From Myxococcales bacterium (GTDB lineage Bacteria > Myxococcota_A > Polyangia > Haliangiales > Haliangiaceae), in NCBI GenBank assembly GCA_016720595.1, contig JADKKI010000025.1, forward strand, positions 93,420-157,419: DNA of 64,000 bases, given 5' to 3'. The notes under the pieces were generated by a model that had not been told where the DNA came from, did not search any database, and was given only the letters and a program-made list of their open reading frames with translations. A program made the position numbers and the translations under genes. Below are positions 1 through 7,877 of this stretch, piece after piece. Numbering within the stretch: position 1 is the stretch's first letter; each line of letters opens with the position of its first letter.

Positions 1-27
1 GTGGGCGCGTAGGCTCTACTGGTGACG

Positions 28-2505
28 ATGCAACGCTCGTCGTGGCTGGTCGTGATCGCGCTCGCGCTCGGCGCGTGCGGCGACAATCTGCAGGGCACCT
101 GCTTGCCCGACTGCACCGGGGACCGGAGCTACGATGCGCTGTCCTATCACCTGCAAGCCCGCTTCGACTGGGGCGCGACCCACGCCATGACCGCGAGCGA
201 GGACATCTCCATCGTCGCGCCGGCACCCGTGGTCGAGCTCGATGCTCGCGTCGAGATCTCGCGGGTGCATGCTGGAGCGACGGAGCTAGCGTTCACTGCC
301 GACGCCGAGAGCGGCCGCCTCCGCGTCGATCTCTCGCCGCTCTCGCCAGGTACGGATCCGGTGAGCTTCACGGTGGACTTCACCGCGCTTCCGTCGAGCG
401 CGCTGCTGGTCGGGGGGCCACGCGATGACGATCCGGTCCGCGGCACGGTGCTGTTCACCGACTCCGAGCCAGATCGCGGGCTCGCATGGCTGGTCGCAAA
501 GCACGATCCTTCCGACCGCGCGAGGTGGTCGATCGATCTCGATCTCCCTGGGGAGCTCGATGCGGTGGCGAACGGCACACGCGTGAGTGACGAGGCGAGC
601 GCGATTGGGCATGTCGTGAGCTACGCAATGCCGCAGGAGTTGCCGACCTACCTGATGGCGTTCGCGGCCGGTGATCTCGTGCACGCCGATCGCAGCACGG
701 GCCACATCCCGCTCGCGATCTGGCACCGCCGCGGGCTGGCGATCGACCCGGACCTGAACCTCGACGCGGTCGCCGATGCGATGGCCACGTTCGAGGCGCT
801 GGTCGGGCCGTATCCGTTCGACAGCTATTCGGTCGTGCTCGCTCCGGGCTACGGCGGCGGGATGGAGAACGCGACGATCACCTTCAATGCCGAGTCCTCG
901 GGCGTCGGCAACGTCGGCTTTGTGCTCAACGCCCACGAGCTCGCGCACCACTGGTTCGGCGATTGGGTGACGATGCGGACCTATGACGATGTCTGGGTCA
1001 AGGAGGGCATGGCGACGCTCCTCGAGGCCGAGGCGCAGCGTTCCCAGCGCGATCAGGGCACGAGCGTGCACCGACTGTTCGGTGGCGATCACTCGTTTCG
1101 CAGCGGCGACGCGGTGGTCGATGCCGCGCTTCACGGTCTCGACAAGTACACCACTGGTCCCTACGAGCGCGCCGCATGGATGATCACGCAGGTGCGGTCG
1201 CTCGTCGGCGAGGATGCGTTCTGGGGGAGCCTGCGCCGGTTTCTCGCGGACCACGCCCTCGACAGCGCGACTGGCGAGGAGTTCGTTCGTGCCTTCGCGC
1301 CTGCGCTCGACGACGCGCGCATCCAGCAGTGGCTCGCCGCGCTGCCCTCGCATGACTCGCCCGGGATCTCCGCGCACTCGACAGCCACCACCGGTGGCAC
1401 GCAGCTCGTGCTCGGGCTCACCGATCCGGGCCACACCCTGCTGGCCCCCATCGAGATCTCGGTCCTCGCCGCCGGCGGTGTCGCGACCGAGGCCGCCTTG
1501 AGCCCGGCGGCGCCGCTCACCGTCCTCGTTCCGACCGGGGGGTATCTCGCCGCGGACGAACGCGACGTTCATGCGTCCTGGGGTGTCTCGTTCGAGATCG
1601 CGTCAGCCGACGAAGCGGCGGTGAGCGCACTCTCGCTGCCGTCGAGCGCGTCCGCGATCGACGCCTGGGGCGCCCGCTCGGCGGCGCGTCAGGAGCGCAC
1701 GCTGGACGACGCGGGGCTGCCACCCGCCGACGTGACAGCCATCGTCGCCATGCTGGACTCGACCCGGGCGCGCCGGTCGGCGGTGTTCGCCGGCTGCGCC
1801 TCGCTCGCCAACCTCGGTCTCGCGGAGGCCGCCGCACTTCGCACCGCGCTCGGCCCGCTGATCGCGAATCCCGCGGTGCCGACCTATACGTCGACGTATG
1901 CCGCGTGTGGGGCCGAGCTCGCGCAGGGTCTCGCCGGCGAGCTCGCGTCGCTCACCACAGCCGTGACGCCAGCGACCTCCGGCCGGCTCGACTATCTGCT
2001 GTCGTTCGACTACGGCGACAGCACGCTCGCGTTGATCTCCCACGTCGCCGCCACCGCGCCCACGCTCGGGCTCCGTGACCGCGCGATCGCCCGGCTCGCG
2101 CTGTCGACGGTGGGCGTCTACGGCCCGATCTCATCTGCGCAGCTACCGGCCTGGCAGGCGGTGTTTCGCGGCTTCCTCGCGAGCGTCACGTCGCAGACCC
2201 GGTTGTCGACGGTGTGGCGGGGCGTGCTCGGGCTCCGCGACGTCACCGCGCTGCCACTGGTCGCTCCGCTGCTGCACTCGGTGCCGATGCAGGCGAGCAC
2301 GCAGCGGGCGATCGCATGCGGTGCGTCGCAGATCGCGCGCTCGACACCGGGGGCGTGGGAGGCGTTCCAGCAAGCGACCAAGCCGTGGGACACGTTGTCA
2401 CCGGAGGCTGCCGCGGTACTCGCAGACCAGACACGATGCCAGACTCAGCGGTGGGAAGAGTCCGTCGCGCCTTCGAAGGTCGCGCGCGAGCTGCACTCGC
2501 TCTGA
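28..2505 (+). CDS. M1-family aminopeptidase-like lipoprotein
   Basis: Predicted zinc metallopeptidase of the M1 (aminopeptidase N, gluzincin) family, exported as a lipoprotein. The N-terminus is a short basic, hydrophobic signal ending in the lipobox LGAC. Counting from the ATG at 28, the exopeptidase motif GGMEN lies near residue 277, the zinc motif HELAH at 303-307, and the third zinc ligand is Glu326 in WVKEGMA, giving the exact 18-residue spacing of HExxH-18-E. The region after about residue 440 resembles the helical ERAP1-like C-terminal part. At 825 residues it is near normal size. A GTG at 22 is an alternative start. It probably trims peptides at the cell surface or in the periplasm. 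The family is clear; substrate is unknown. Confidence 0.9.
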   Translation: MQRSSWLVVIALALGACGDNLQGTCLPDCTGDRSYDALSYHLQARFDWGATHAMTASEDISIVAPAPVVELDARVEISRVHAGATELAFTADAESGRLRVDLSPLSPGTDPVSFTVDFTALPSSALLVGGPRDDDPVRGTVLFTDSEPDRGLAWLVAKHDPSDRARWSIDLDLPGELDAVANGTRVSDEASAIGHVVSYAMPQELPTYLMAFAAGDLVHADRSTGHIPLAIWHRRGLAIDPDLNLDAVADAMATFEALVGPYPFDSYSVVLAPGYGGGMENATITFNAESSGVGNVGFVLNAHELAHHWFGDWVTMRTYDDVWVKEGMATLLEAEAQRSQRDQGTSVHRLFGGDHSFRSGDAVVDAALHGLDKYTTGPYERAAWMITQVRSLVGEDAFWGSLRRFLADHALDSATGEEFVRAFAPALDDARIQQWLAALPSHDSPGISAHSTATTGGTQLVLGLTDPGHTLLAPIEISVLAAGGVATEAALSPAAPLTVLVPTGGYLAADERDVHASWGVSFEIASADEAAVSALSLPSSASAIDAWGARSAARQERTLDDAGLPPADVTAIVAMLDSTRARRSAVFAGCASLANLGLAEAAALRTALGPLIANPAVPTYTSTYAACGAELAQGLAGELASLTTAVTPATSGRLDYLLSFDYGDSTLALISHVAATAPTLGLRDRAIARLALSTVGVYGPISSAQLPAWQAVFRGFLASVTSQTRLSTVWRGVLGLRDVTALPLVAPLLHSVPMQASTQRAIACGASQIARSTPGAWEAFQQATKPWDTLSPEAAAVLADQTRCQTQRWEESVAPSKVARELHSL

Positions 2506-2524
2506 TCGCACCTGTGGCCGCGGA

Positions 2525-3223
2525 TCACCGGCGACGGCGGCGCCGCGAGGTGAGGAGCCCGAGCAGGACCACGGCGCTGGGGAGCGACGCGTCTCGGCTT
2601 GAGCAACCACCGCAGCCCCCGGTGGTCGTACCATTGCCGCCGCCCGTGCCCGCTTCGTCACCCGCGGGCACGCCCGCGTCGACCAGCGGGGCCGTCGCGG
2701 ACAGCGTCAGGTCGGCGCAGTTGAAGTAGACGTCGTCACTGAGCAGGTCGGTCGTGTACGGTGGCTTGTCGGCCATCACCTGGATGAACTGGAGGGTGCA
2801 GGTCGTGCACTCGATGTTCGGGAGCGTGACCTGGGTGCTCGAGGTGCCGTCCGCGATGAAGTCCTTGAGCACGATGCTGCCGTTGGCCGGATCGGTGAGC
2901 CCGGTCTGATCGAGGCTTGGGAAGCCCGAGGGAGGGCCGCTGCCTGCGGGGGGAATCCCGAACTCGGCCCCGTTGGCTTGAAAGGCGATGCGGAAGTGTC
3001 CCGGGTGATCGATCGTCTCCATCCAGGTCACCGTGATCGTCTCCCCCGGCCGGAACATGCTGACCCGCGCCGGGTTGCGCAGCTGGTTGGTGACTCCGCA
3101 GTGCTGCTCCTTCTGATCGCCAGTCAGCAGCTCCGTCCGCGATAGCGGCGACACCAGGTGGATGTGCGCCTCCGCCATCGTGGGGATCGCCAAGAGGAAC
3201 ACGACGAGGACACGTGAGCGCAT
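2525..3223 (-). CDS. LPMO-like (SCE4755-type) protein with MYXO-CTERM tail
   Basis: Secreted protein resembling lytic polysaccharide monooxygenases. The signal peptide ends MAEA, so cleavage would expose HIHLVSP with histidine as residue 1, the first half of a copper histidine brace; DHPGHFRIAF further on could supply the second histidine. The C-terminus has a Gly/Cys run (GGCGGCSS), a hydrophobic stretch and six arginines, the pattern of the MYXO-CTERM surface-anchoring tail. The ATG at 3223 gives a compact signal peptide; an upstream ATG at 3247 adds eight residues. The assignment to the SCE4755 LPMO-like family is from memory of that family; oxidative activity is inference. Divergent from the CcmH-like gene, with about 100 bp between. 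Confidence 0.75.
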   Translation of the reverse strand: MRSRVLVVFLLAIPTMAEAHIHLVSPLSRTELLTGDQKEQHCGVTNQLRNPARVSMFRPGETITVTWMETIDHPGHFRIAFQANGAEFGIPPAGSGPPSGFPSLDQTGLTDPANGSIVLKDFIADGTSSTQVTLPNIECTTCTLQFIQVMADKPPYTTDLLSDDVYFNCADLTLSATAPLVDAGVPAGDEAGTGGGNGTTTGGCGGCSSRDASLPSAVVLLGLLTSRRRRRR

Positions 3224-3324
3224 GTGCAAGATTGTCGCACGACTCATCGATTGCCGAGACCACTGACTCTCGGTGCGAAGTTTCTTCGCAGCGCCCGCGC
3301 GATCGACATGACCTAGGCTGCATC

Positions 3325-3873
3325 GTGCCTGCTCGCGTGATCGTCCTCGCTACCCTGCTCCTCGCGACGCCATCGATCGCTCACGCCGACGGGGAGCATC
3401 GGAGCTCCGACCTCGAGCGCGAGGATCTGGGAACGGCGATGCAGTTCCAGCCCACGTCACCGACGGCGGAACACCTGATGCACGGCCTGCTCTGTCAGTG
3501 TCCCGGCTGCCAGCCCAAGCGCATCACGATCCAGGACTGTGCGTGCGGCTATGCAGCGAAGCAGCGCCAGGAAGTCCTCGCGGTGCTCGCCAGCCATGAC
3601 CTGGCGACCGCCTCCGGTCGCACCGCCGCCGAGCATGCCGTGACCGACGATCAGGTGGGACGGTATGGGCGTCAGGTGCTCGCGCAGCCCTCGAGCGCGA
3701 CCGTGTGGATGTTCCCGCTGATCGCCACGTTGGGAGGCCTCGGTCTAGTGTTCGGGGGAGTCTCCCGTTGGCGGCGAAGGCGGGTGGTGCCTGGTGCAGC
3801 GGCGCGTGTGAGTACGCTGGATGACGAGCTGCTCGCCGAACGTCTCGATGACGAGCTCGCGCTGGTCGATTGA
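3325..3873 (+). CDS. CcmH/NrfF-like cysteine-rich membrane protein
   Basis: A 182-residue protein with an N-terminal signal peptide (cleavage near AHA|DGEH), a Cys-rich domain and one C-terminal membrane segment (about 130-150) followed by RWRRRR. Cys57, Cys59 and Cys62 lie in LLCQCPGCQ, and a second pair lies in DCACGYA. CcmH/CycL/NrfF proteins carry an LRCxxCQ motif that reduces apocytochrome cysteines for haem attachment, and the overall order fits that family. The extra cysteines are unusual. The GTG at 3325 is chosen because longer in-frame starts precede the signal peptide with unlikely sequence. No other cytochrome maturation genes are adjacent, so the role is inferred. Confidence 0.6.
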   Translation: MPARVIVLATLLLATPSIAHADGEHRSSDLEREDLGTAMQFQPTSPTAEHLMHGLLCQCPGCQPKRITIQDCACGYAAKQRQEVLAVLASHDLATASGRTAAEHAVTDDQVGRYGRQVLAQPSSATVWMFPLIATLGGLGLVFGGVSRWRRRRVVPGAAARVSTLDDELLAERLDDELALVD

Positions 3874-3881
3874 GTTCGCGG

Positions 3882-4445
3882 TCAACGCTTAGCGGACAGC
3901 CTGGCCAGCTTGTACTGAAGCGAGCGACGATGCATGCCGAGGACGCGTGCCGTCTTCGACACGTTCCCGTTGCAGTCCCTGAGGACCCGCTGGAGATGCT
4001 CGCGCTCCACCTCCGCGAGCGACGGCACCAGGGTCTCGAGCTCGTCCGAGCCGTCGCGAGTCTCGAACGAGGCCAGGATCTGGTCGGCGTGGGCGGGTTT
4101 GGTGAGGTAGTCGCGCGCGCCGATCCGCATGGCTTCGACTGCGGTGACGATGCTGCCGTAGCCGGTGACCACCACGATCTGGATCGCTGGGTGGAGCGCC
4201 AGGAGATCGTGCACCACCGCGAGACCGTGCGGCCCCGGCATTCGCAGGTCGACCACTGCACGATCGAACGCGCGCGTGCGTGCACGATCGAGTGCCACCG
4301 CATGGTTGGAGGCGGTCTCCACATCGAAGCCACGATCGACAAACGCCTGCGCGAGCCGCACCCGGAGCCGGTCGTCGTCGTCGACGAGCAGGATGCTGGT
4401 CGTGCAGCCAGGTGGCTCGCCGAGGTCGCGGTCGACGGTCGTCAT
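3882..4445 (-). CDS. RegA/ActR/PrrA-type response regulator
   Basis: A 187-residue two-component regulator: receiver domain (about 17-130) plus a Fis-type helix-turn-helix (about 145-187). Acidic pocket DDDD is at 22-25, phosphoacceptor Asp66 in VVDLRMPG, the switch Thr in VVVTGYGS, and the conserved Lys in YLTKP. The C-terminal helix SKTARVLGMHRRSLQYKL is the hallmark of the RegA/PrrA/ActR redox-responsive family, which is about 180 residues long. The ATG at 4445 is preferred over a 21-residue longer ATG start. No sensor kinase lies beside it, so its partner is elsewhere. It converges with the CcmH-like gene, ending 8 bp away. Confidence 0.85.
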   Translation of the reverse strand: MTTVDRDLGEPPGCTTSILLVDDDDRLRVRLAQAFVDRGFDVETASNHAVALDRARTRAFDRAVVDLRMPGPHGLAVVHDLLALHPAIQIVVVTGYGSIVTAVEAMRIGARDYLTKPAHADQILASFETRDGSDELETLVPSLAEVEREHLQRVLRDCNGNVSKTARVLGMHRRSLQYKLARLSAKR

Positions 4446-4624
4446 GAGCGATCGCCCTGCATTGCTAACATCGCCGGTCCAGGACGTCCCTGCGCAGTGT
4501 TTTCGCACTGATGCAGGTGGGGGGAGATGTGGGAGTGGAGGCGTGCTGACCCCAGGCGGTGCATGCGAAGGTCTTGAGATCAGGCCACCTGATGGTTGGC
4601 ATTCGACGTGAATCAGCCCCCCAC

Positions 4625-5851
4625 ATGGTCAGCAAGTTCCTCGGCTCGCTCCTCCCCGTGCTTCTGCTGGGATGCGCCGTGGACCAGCCAGAGCTCAGCT
4701 CGACCGCCGGGAACAGCTTCGAGGAGTTCAAGGCTCAGGCACGCCGGGAGCCAGGGACGAACAACTACGTCGTTGACTGGGACACGGTCCTTCACGGAGA
4801 CGACGAGCTCCTCGAGTTCTACTACCGCTTTCAGCAAGGGGGCCTCGCAATCGACACCGCAGGCGGCGTCGACGTGAAGTGGAGTGCCACCCAGAAGAAG
4901 CAGCTGACTTACTGCGTCAGCAACTCGTTCGGCACGCGCAAGCAGGCGGTCATCGACGCGATGAAGGCGGCGAGCGACAACGGCTGGGAGAAGCTGGCGG
5001 ACGTCAACTTCACGTACGTCCCCGGTGAGGACGCAACGTGCACCGCGCAGAACGCCAACGTGCTGTTCGACGTCAATCCGATCACTGGCGCCGACTACCT
5101 GGCCCGCTCGTTCTTTCCCAACGATGCCCGTGCGAACCGCAACGTGATCATCGACGCGAACGCGTTCGATCCGGCGCAGACCAACAACATCTCACTCGGG
5201 AACATCCTCGGTCACGAGCTCGGGCACACCCTCGGGTTCCGTCACGAGCACATCCGCCCCGAGGCCAACGCCACGCAGTGCGTCGAGGACAACCAGTTCC
5301 GCGCCCTCACCACGTACGACTCGGCATCCGTGATGCACTACCCGCAGTGCAACGGGACGGGAACGACCCTCGCCTTCACCACCCGCGACCAGCAGGGCGT
5401 GGTCGCGGTCTATGGCGCCCCGGTCGCCAACATGGCCCCGACCGCGCAGCTTACCGCACCGACCAACGGTGCCACCGTTGGGCCGACGTTCGCGGTCGAG
5501 GCGGCGATCGTCGACACCGACGTCTCCAAGGCCGAGCTCTCGATCGACGGTGCCGTCTACCAGACCGTGACCGCCGCGCCGTTCACGTTCCAGGTCACGG
5601 CCCTCGCGCTCGGCTCGCATACGCTCGAGATCAAGGCGACGGACTCGCAGGGTCAGACCGCGGTGCAGACGATCACCGTCACCGTCGCCAAGAATGGCGG
5701 GAATGGAACGGGTGGTGGCGGTTCGGGCTCGGGTACGGGGGACGGCGAGGACGATGCGATCACGGGCGGGTGCAGCACGGGCGGTGCGGGTACGAGCCTG
5801 CTGGTCGGGATCGGCCTGATCGCTGGTCTCCGCCGCCGCCGCGCCGCCTGA
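4625..5851 (+). CDS. Zinc metalloprotease lipoprotein with MYXO-CTERM tail
   Basis: A 408-residue secreted metzincin-like protease. The signal ends LLLGC, a lipobox. HELGHTLGFRH at about 197-207 is the HExxHxxGxxH zinc motif, followed by a candidate Met-turn in SVMHYP. After the catalytic domain comes an Ig-like/Big domain (about 280-360, starting NMAPTAQLTAP), then a Gly/Ser-rich linker and a C-terminal GGCSTGG, hydrophobic stretch and RRRR tail of MYXO-CTERM type. Having both a lipobox and a C-terminal sorting tail is odd. The ATG at 4625 starts directly at the signal peptide; upstream in-frame starts add unlikely sequence. M10/M12/M57-like subfamily is undecided. Substrate unknown. Confidence 0.85.
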   Translation: MVSKFLGSLLPVLLLGCAVDQPELSSTAGNSFEEFKAQARREPGTNNYVVDWDTVLHGDDELLEFYYRFQQGGLAIDTAGGVDVKWSATQKKQLTYCVSNSFGTRKQAVIDAMKAASDNGWEKLADVNFTYVPGEDATCTAQNANVLFDVNPITGADYLARSFFPNDARANRNVIIDANAFDPAQTNNISLGNILGHELGHTLGFRHEHIRPEANATQCVEDNQFRALTTYDSASVMHYPQCNGTGTTLAFTTRDQQGVVAVYGAPVANMAPTAQLTAPTNGATVGPTFAVEAAIVDTDVSKAELSIDGAVYQTVTAAPFTFQVTALALGSHTLEIKATDSQGQTAVQTITVTVAKNGGNGTGGGGSGSGTGDGEDDAITGGCSTGGAGTSLLVGIGLIAGLRRRRAA

Positions 5852-5899
5852 ACCGACTCACCATGCTCCCCAGCCCTACCTGGGCGCGCGCGTCCCTCG

Positions 5900-7117
5900 T
5901 CACAGCATCCGGACGCTAGCGGCGATCGTCATCGTCACCGCCCAGCCGAGCGCGTGGCTCGCGAGACCGCGCGCGGGCGCGTGGGTCCGCCGGCGATGCT
6001 CGAGAAGACAGAGATCGATCGCGAGGACCACGCCGATCGCGACGTTCGCGACCATCATGCGCGCGATCCACGGACCCGGATCGGGGAAGAAGCAGTAGTT
6101 CAACGCGAGGTGGATCAGCGTGTTGCCCACCACGAGGGTCCACAGCGTGGCGAGCACGATCGCGACGTAGCGGTTGTGGCGGCGCAGGTGGAGGAGCGCA
6201 GGCGTGTAGAACAGGAACATCTGCGCATCCTTCTGGTGCGACGCAAACCGCTGCCAGAGCTCGGAGTAACGGGTCGCCAGGAAGGGGCGATCGAGCGGCG
6301 GCGCGACGTCGATGCCGTGGAGCAAGAGCAGCGGCAGCACGAGGTGCGCGAACGCCGCGAACTCGAGGACGACCGCGAGGAAGTGCCCGTACATCGTGGG
6401 GACCTCGACGTGGTTCATCGCCTGTCGCAGCCCTTCGAACAGGATGGCGAGCGCCACGTGCCTGGCGATCCGCACCAGCTTCGCGCGGGTCAGGCCCGGC
6501 GCGATCTTCTGGGCGAAGCCACCGAACAGCGGGATGAACGTCAGGTACGGCGGGAACATCACCAGTGGTGCGGGGAGCGTGTAGACGAGGAACTCGCCGA
6601 GCGGTGTTCTCGCTTCTCGGTGCTGCCAGCGGTCGTAGGCGAGGACCAGGAGGCGGAGCGAGAAGATCATCGCGAACAGCAGGCCTGCGGGCGCGAGCTC
6701 TGCGCACCATGCGGTCGCATCGACGGTCGCGAGCAGGGCGATCGCGAGGACGAACCGGCCTCGCCCGAGGCAGCGCGCGTCGAGCACGGCCCACCACGTG
6801 AGGAGGAACGCGAGGCATCCCAGGCCGGTCAGGCCGAACCCGAGCAGGCAGACGCTGCCCTCGATCACGATCACGCGCCGCGCGATCGGTGCGGGCACGA
6901 GGTTGACCACCAGCACCCCGAGCACCAGCGCGCCGAGCTGGAGCGCGAGCCCGGCGTCGGAGATCACGAGGCCGATGAACGGGCGCCCCACGGGCACGTG
7001 CCACCGCGAGCGCACGAGCGCGAACGCCACGCCGGCCACGAGCAGCGCGAGTGCGGCCCCGACCGCGAGCGCGGGGCGGCGGTCACGCACCGACAAGGAG
7101 CACCATCGCCACCGCAT
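5900..7117 (-). CDS. MBOAT-like multi-pass membrane protein
   Basis: About 405 residues with roughly ten hydrophobic segments. The middle contains FPPYLTFIPLFGGF, then YSELWQRFASHQKDA, FYTPALLHLRRHN and GNTLIHLALNY. This order (proline-rich loop, aromatic/Trp loop, then an H-containing late membrane segment) resembles membrane-bound O-acyltransferases, which transfer acyl groups to extracytoplasmic substrates. The resemblance is weak, and the late His in NTLIH is the only candidate catalytic residue I see. ATG 7117 overlaps the 3' end of acpS; GTG 7090 gives a shorter protein overlapping by 8 bp. Either way it is likely co-transcribed with acpS. Confidence 0.6.
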   Translation of the reverse strand: MRWRWCSLSVRDRRPALAVGAALALLVAGVAFALVRSRWHVPVGRPFIGLVISDAGLALQLGALVLGVLVVNLVPAPIARRVIVIEGSVCLLGFGLTGLGCLAFLLTWWAVLDARCLGRGRFVLAIALLATVDATAWCAELAPAGLLFAMIFSLRLLVLAYDRWQHREARTPLGEFLVYTLPAPLVMFPPYLTFIPLFGGFAQKIAPGLTRAKLVRIARHVALAILFEGLRQAMNHVEVPTMYGHFLAVVLEFAAFAHLVLPLLLLHGIDVAPPLDRPFLATRYSELWQRFASHQKDAQMFLFYTPALLHLRRHNRYVAIVLATLWTLVVGNTLIHLALNYCFFPDPGPWIARMMVANVAIGVVLAIDLCLLEHRRRTHAPARGLASHALGWAVTMTIAASVRML

Positions 7118-7490
7118 ATTGCCCACTGTGGCTGAGGCTGAGGTGGAACGTGACGCCCCCGAGGGCGCGGGCGTGACGCTTGAGTACGCCGCGGACTGCG
7201 AGCGTGGGAGCCACCCCACGGGCCGACACGACCTCCGCATCGCGCCACGTCACACCACCACTCCAGCCCGTGCCGGCCGCCTTGAACGCAGCTTCCTTCG
7301 CGGCGAACCTCGCGGCCAGGCGCTCCACCCGCCGCGGTCCCTTGGCACACCACGCGAGCTCTCCCGGAGTGAATACTCGCCGGAGGACGCTCGGTCGCTT
7401 CAGCACCGTGCTGGCGAACTCTTCGAGCTCGACGAGATCCACCCCTACACCAACGACGCTCGGCGCGACCTTTCGCGGTGGGCTGGCCAC
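7083..7490 (-). CDS. acpS: Holo-[acyl-carrier-protein] synthase
   Basis: A 135-residue 4'-phosphopantetheinyl transferase that converts apo-ACP to holo-ACP using CoA. Diagnostic motifs: VGVDLVELEEF at 15-25 (magnesium-binding Asp18) and FAAKEAAFK at 62-70 (magnesium-binding Glu66, CoA contact Lys65), with HLSLSHSG near the C-terminus. The family is about 120-135 residues. The frame is open far upstream across the antisense of the CHAT gene, but the GTG at 7490 is the sensible start, about ten residues before the conserved core. It overlaps the MBOAT-like gene downstream and lies 38 bp after the frameshifted lipoprotein gene. Confidence 0.9.
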   Translation of the reverse strand: MASPPRKVAPSVVGVGVDLVELEEFASTVLKRPSVLRRVFTPGELAWCAKGPRRVERLAARFAAKEAAFKAAGTGWSGGVTWRDAEVVSARGVAPTLAVRGVLKRHARALGGVTFHLSLSHSGQYAVAMVLLVGA

Positions 7491-7528
7491 TCGTCGCAGC
7501 TTACCGCACGGCTCGACGAGCCGGGCGG

Positions 7529-7823
7529 TCACTCGCCGCCGGCGTCCGGATCTTCGTCGCCCTTGCCGCCCTTCTTGACCGGAGCGCGGGTCTTCGGCTT
7601 CGGCGCTGCCTTGGACTCGGTGGCCATCGGGGCGGGTGCGGCCGCGGGAGCCATCGGTTCGGGCTTCGCCGTCTCGACGGCCTCGGCAGGAGCCTCGGCC
7701 TCGACGGGCGCGCCGCCCGCCGCCACCGGGAGCGGTCAGCTCGGTCGCCGGTGACTTCGGCGCGGCCTTGCTACCGCCACAGGCCACGAGTGCGAGACAC
7801 AGCGCGAGTCGTTCGATCCTCAT
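7529..7823 (-). pseudogene. Small Ala/Pro-rich lipoprotein, apparently frameshifted
   Basis: The ATG at 7823 opens a lipoprotein signal (MRIERLALCLALVACGG, lipobox LVAC) that continues as a low-complexity Ala/Pro/Lys stretch to about 7730. From there the reading frame becomes arginine-rich and, without a stop, runs into acpS. The adjacent frame from the GTG at 7726 reads as a plausible continuation (GGAPVEAEAPAEAVETAKPE, then PKPKTRAPVKKGGKGDEDP) ending at 7529. A one-base shift in the GC run around 7725-7735 would join both halves into about 98 residues. This could be a real frameshift, programmed slippage or a sequence error. No function is recognisable. Confidence 0.55.
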
Positions 7824-7877
7824 GGCCGAGAATCGTAGCGCAGCCCCGGCGCTCGTGCCCGTGTTACGACAGGTCCC

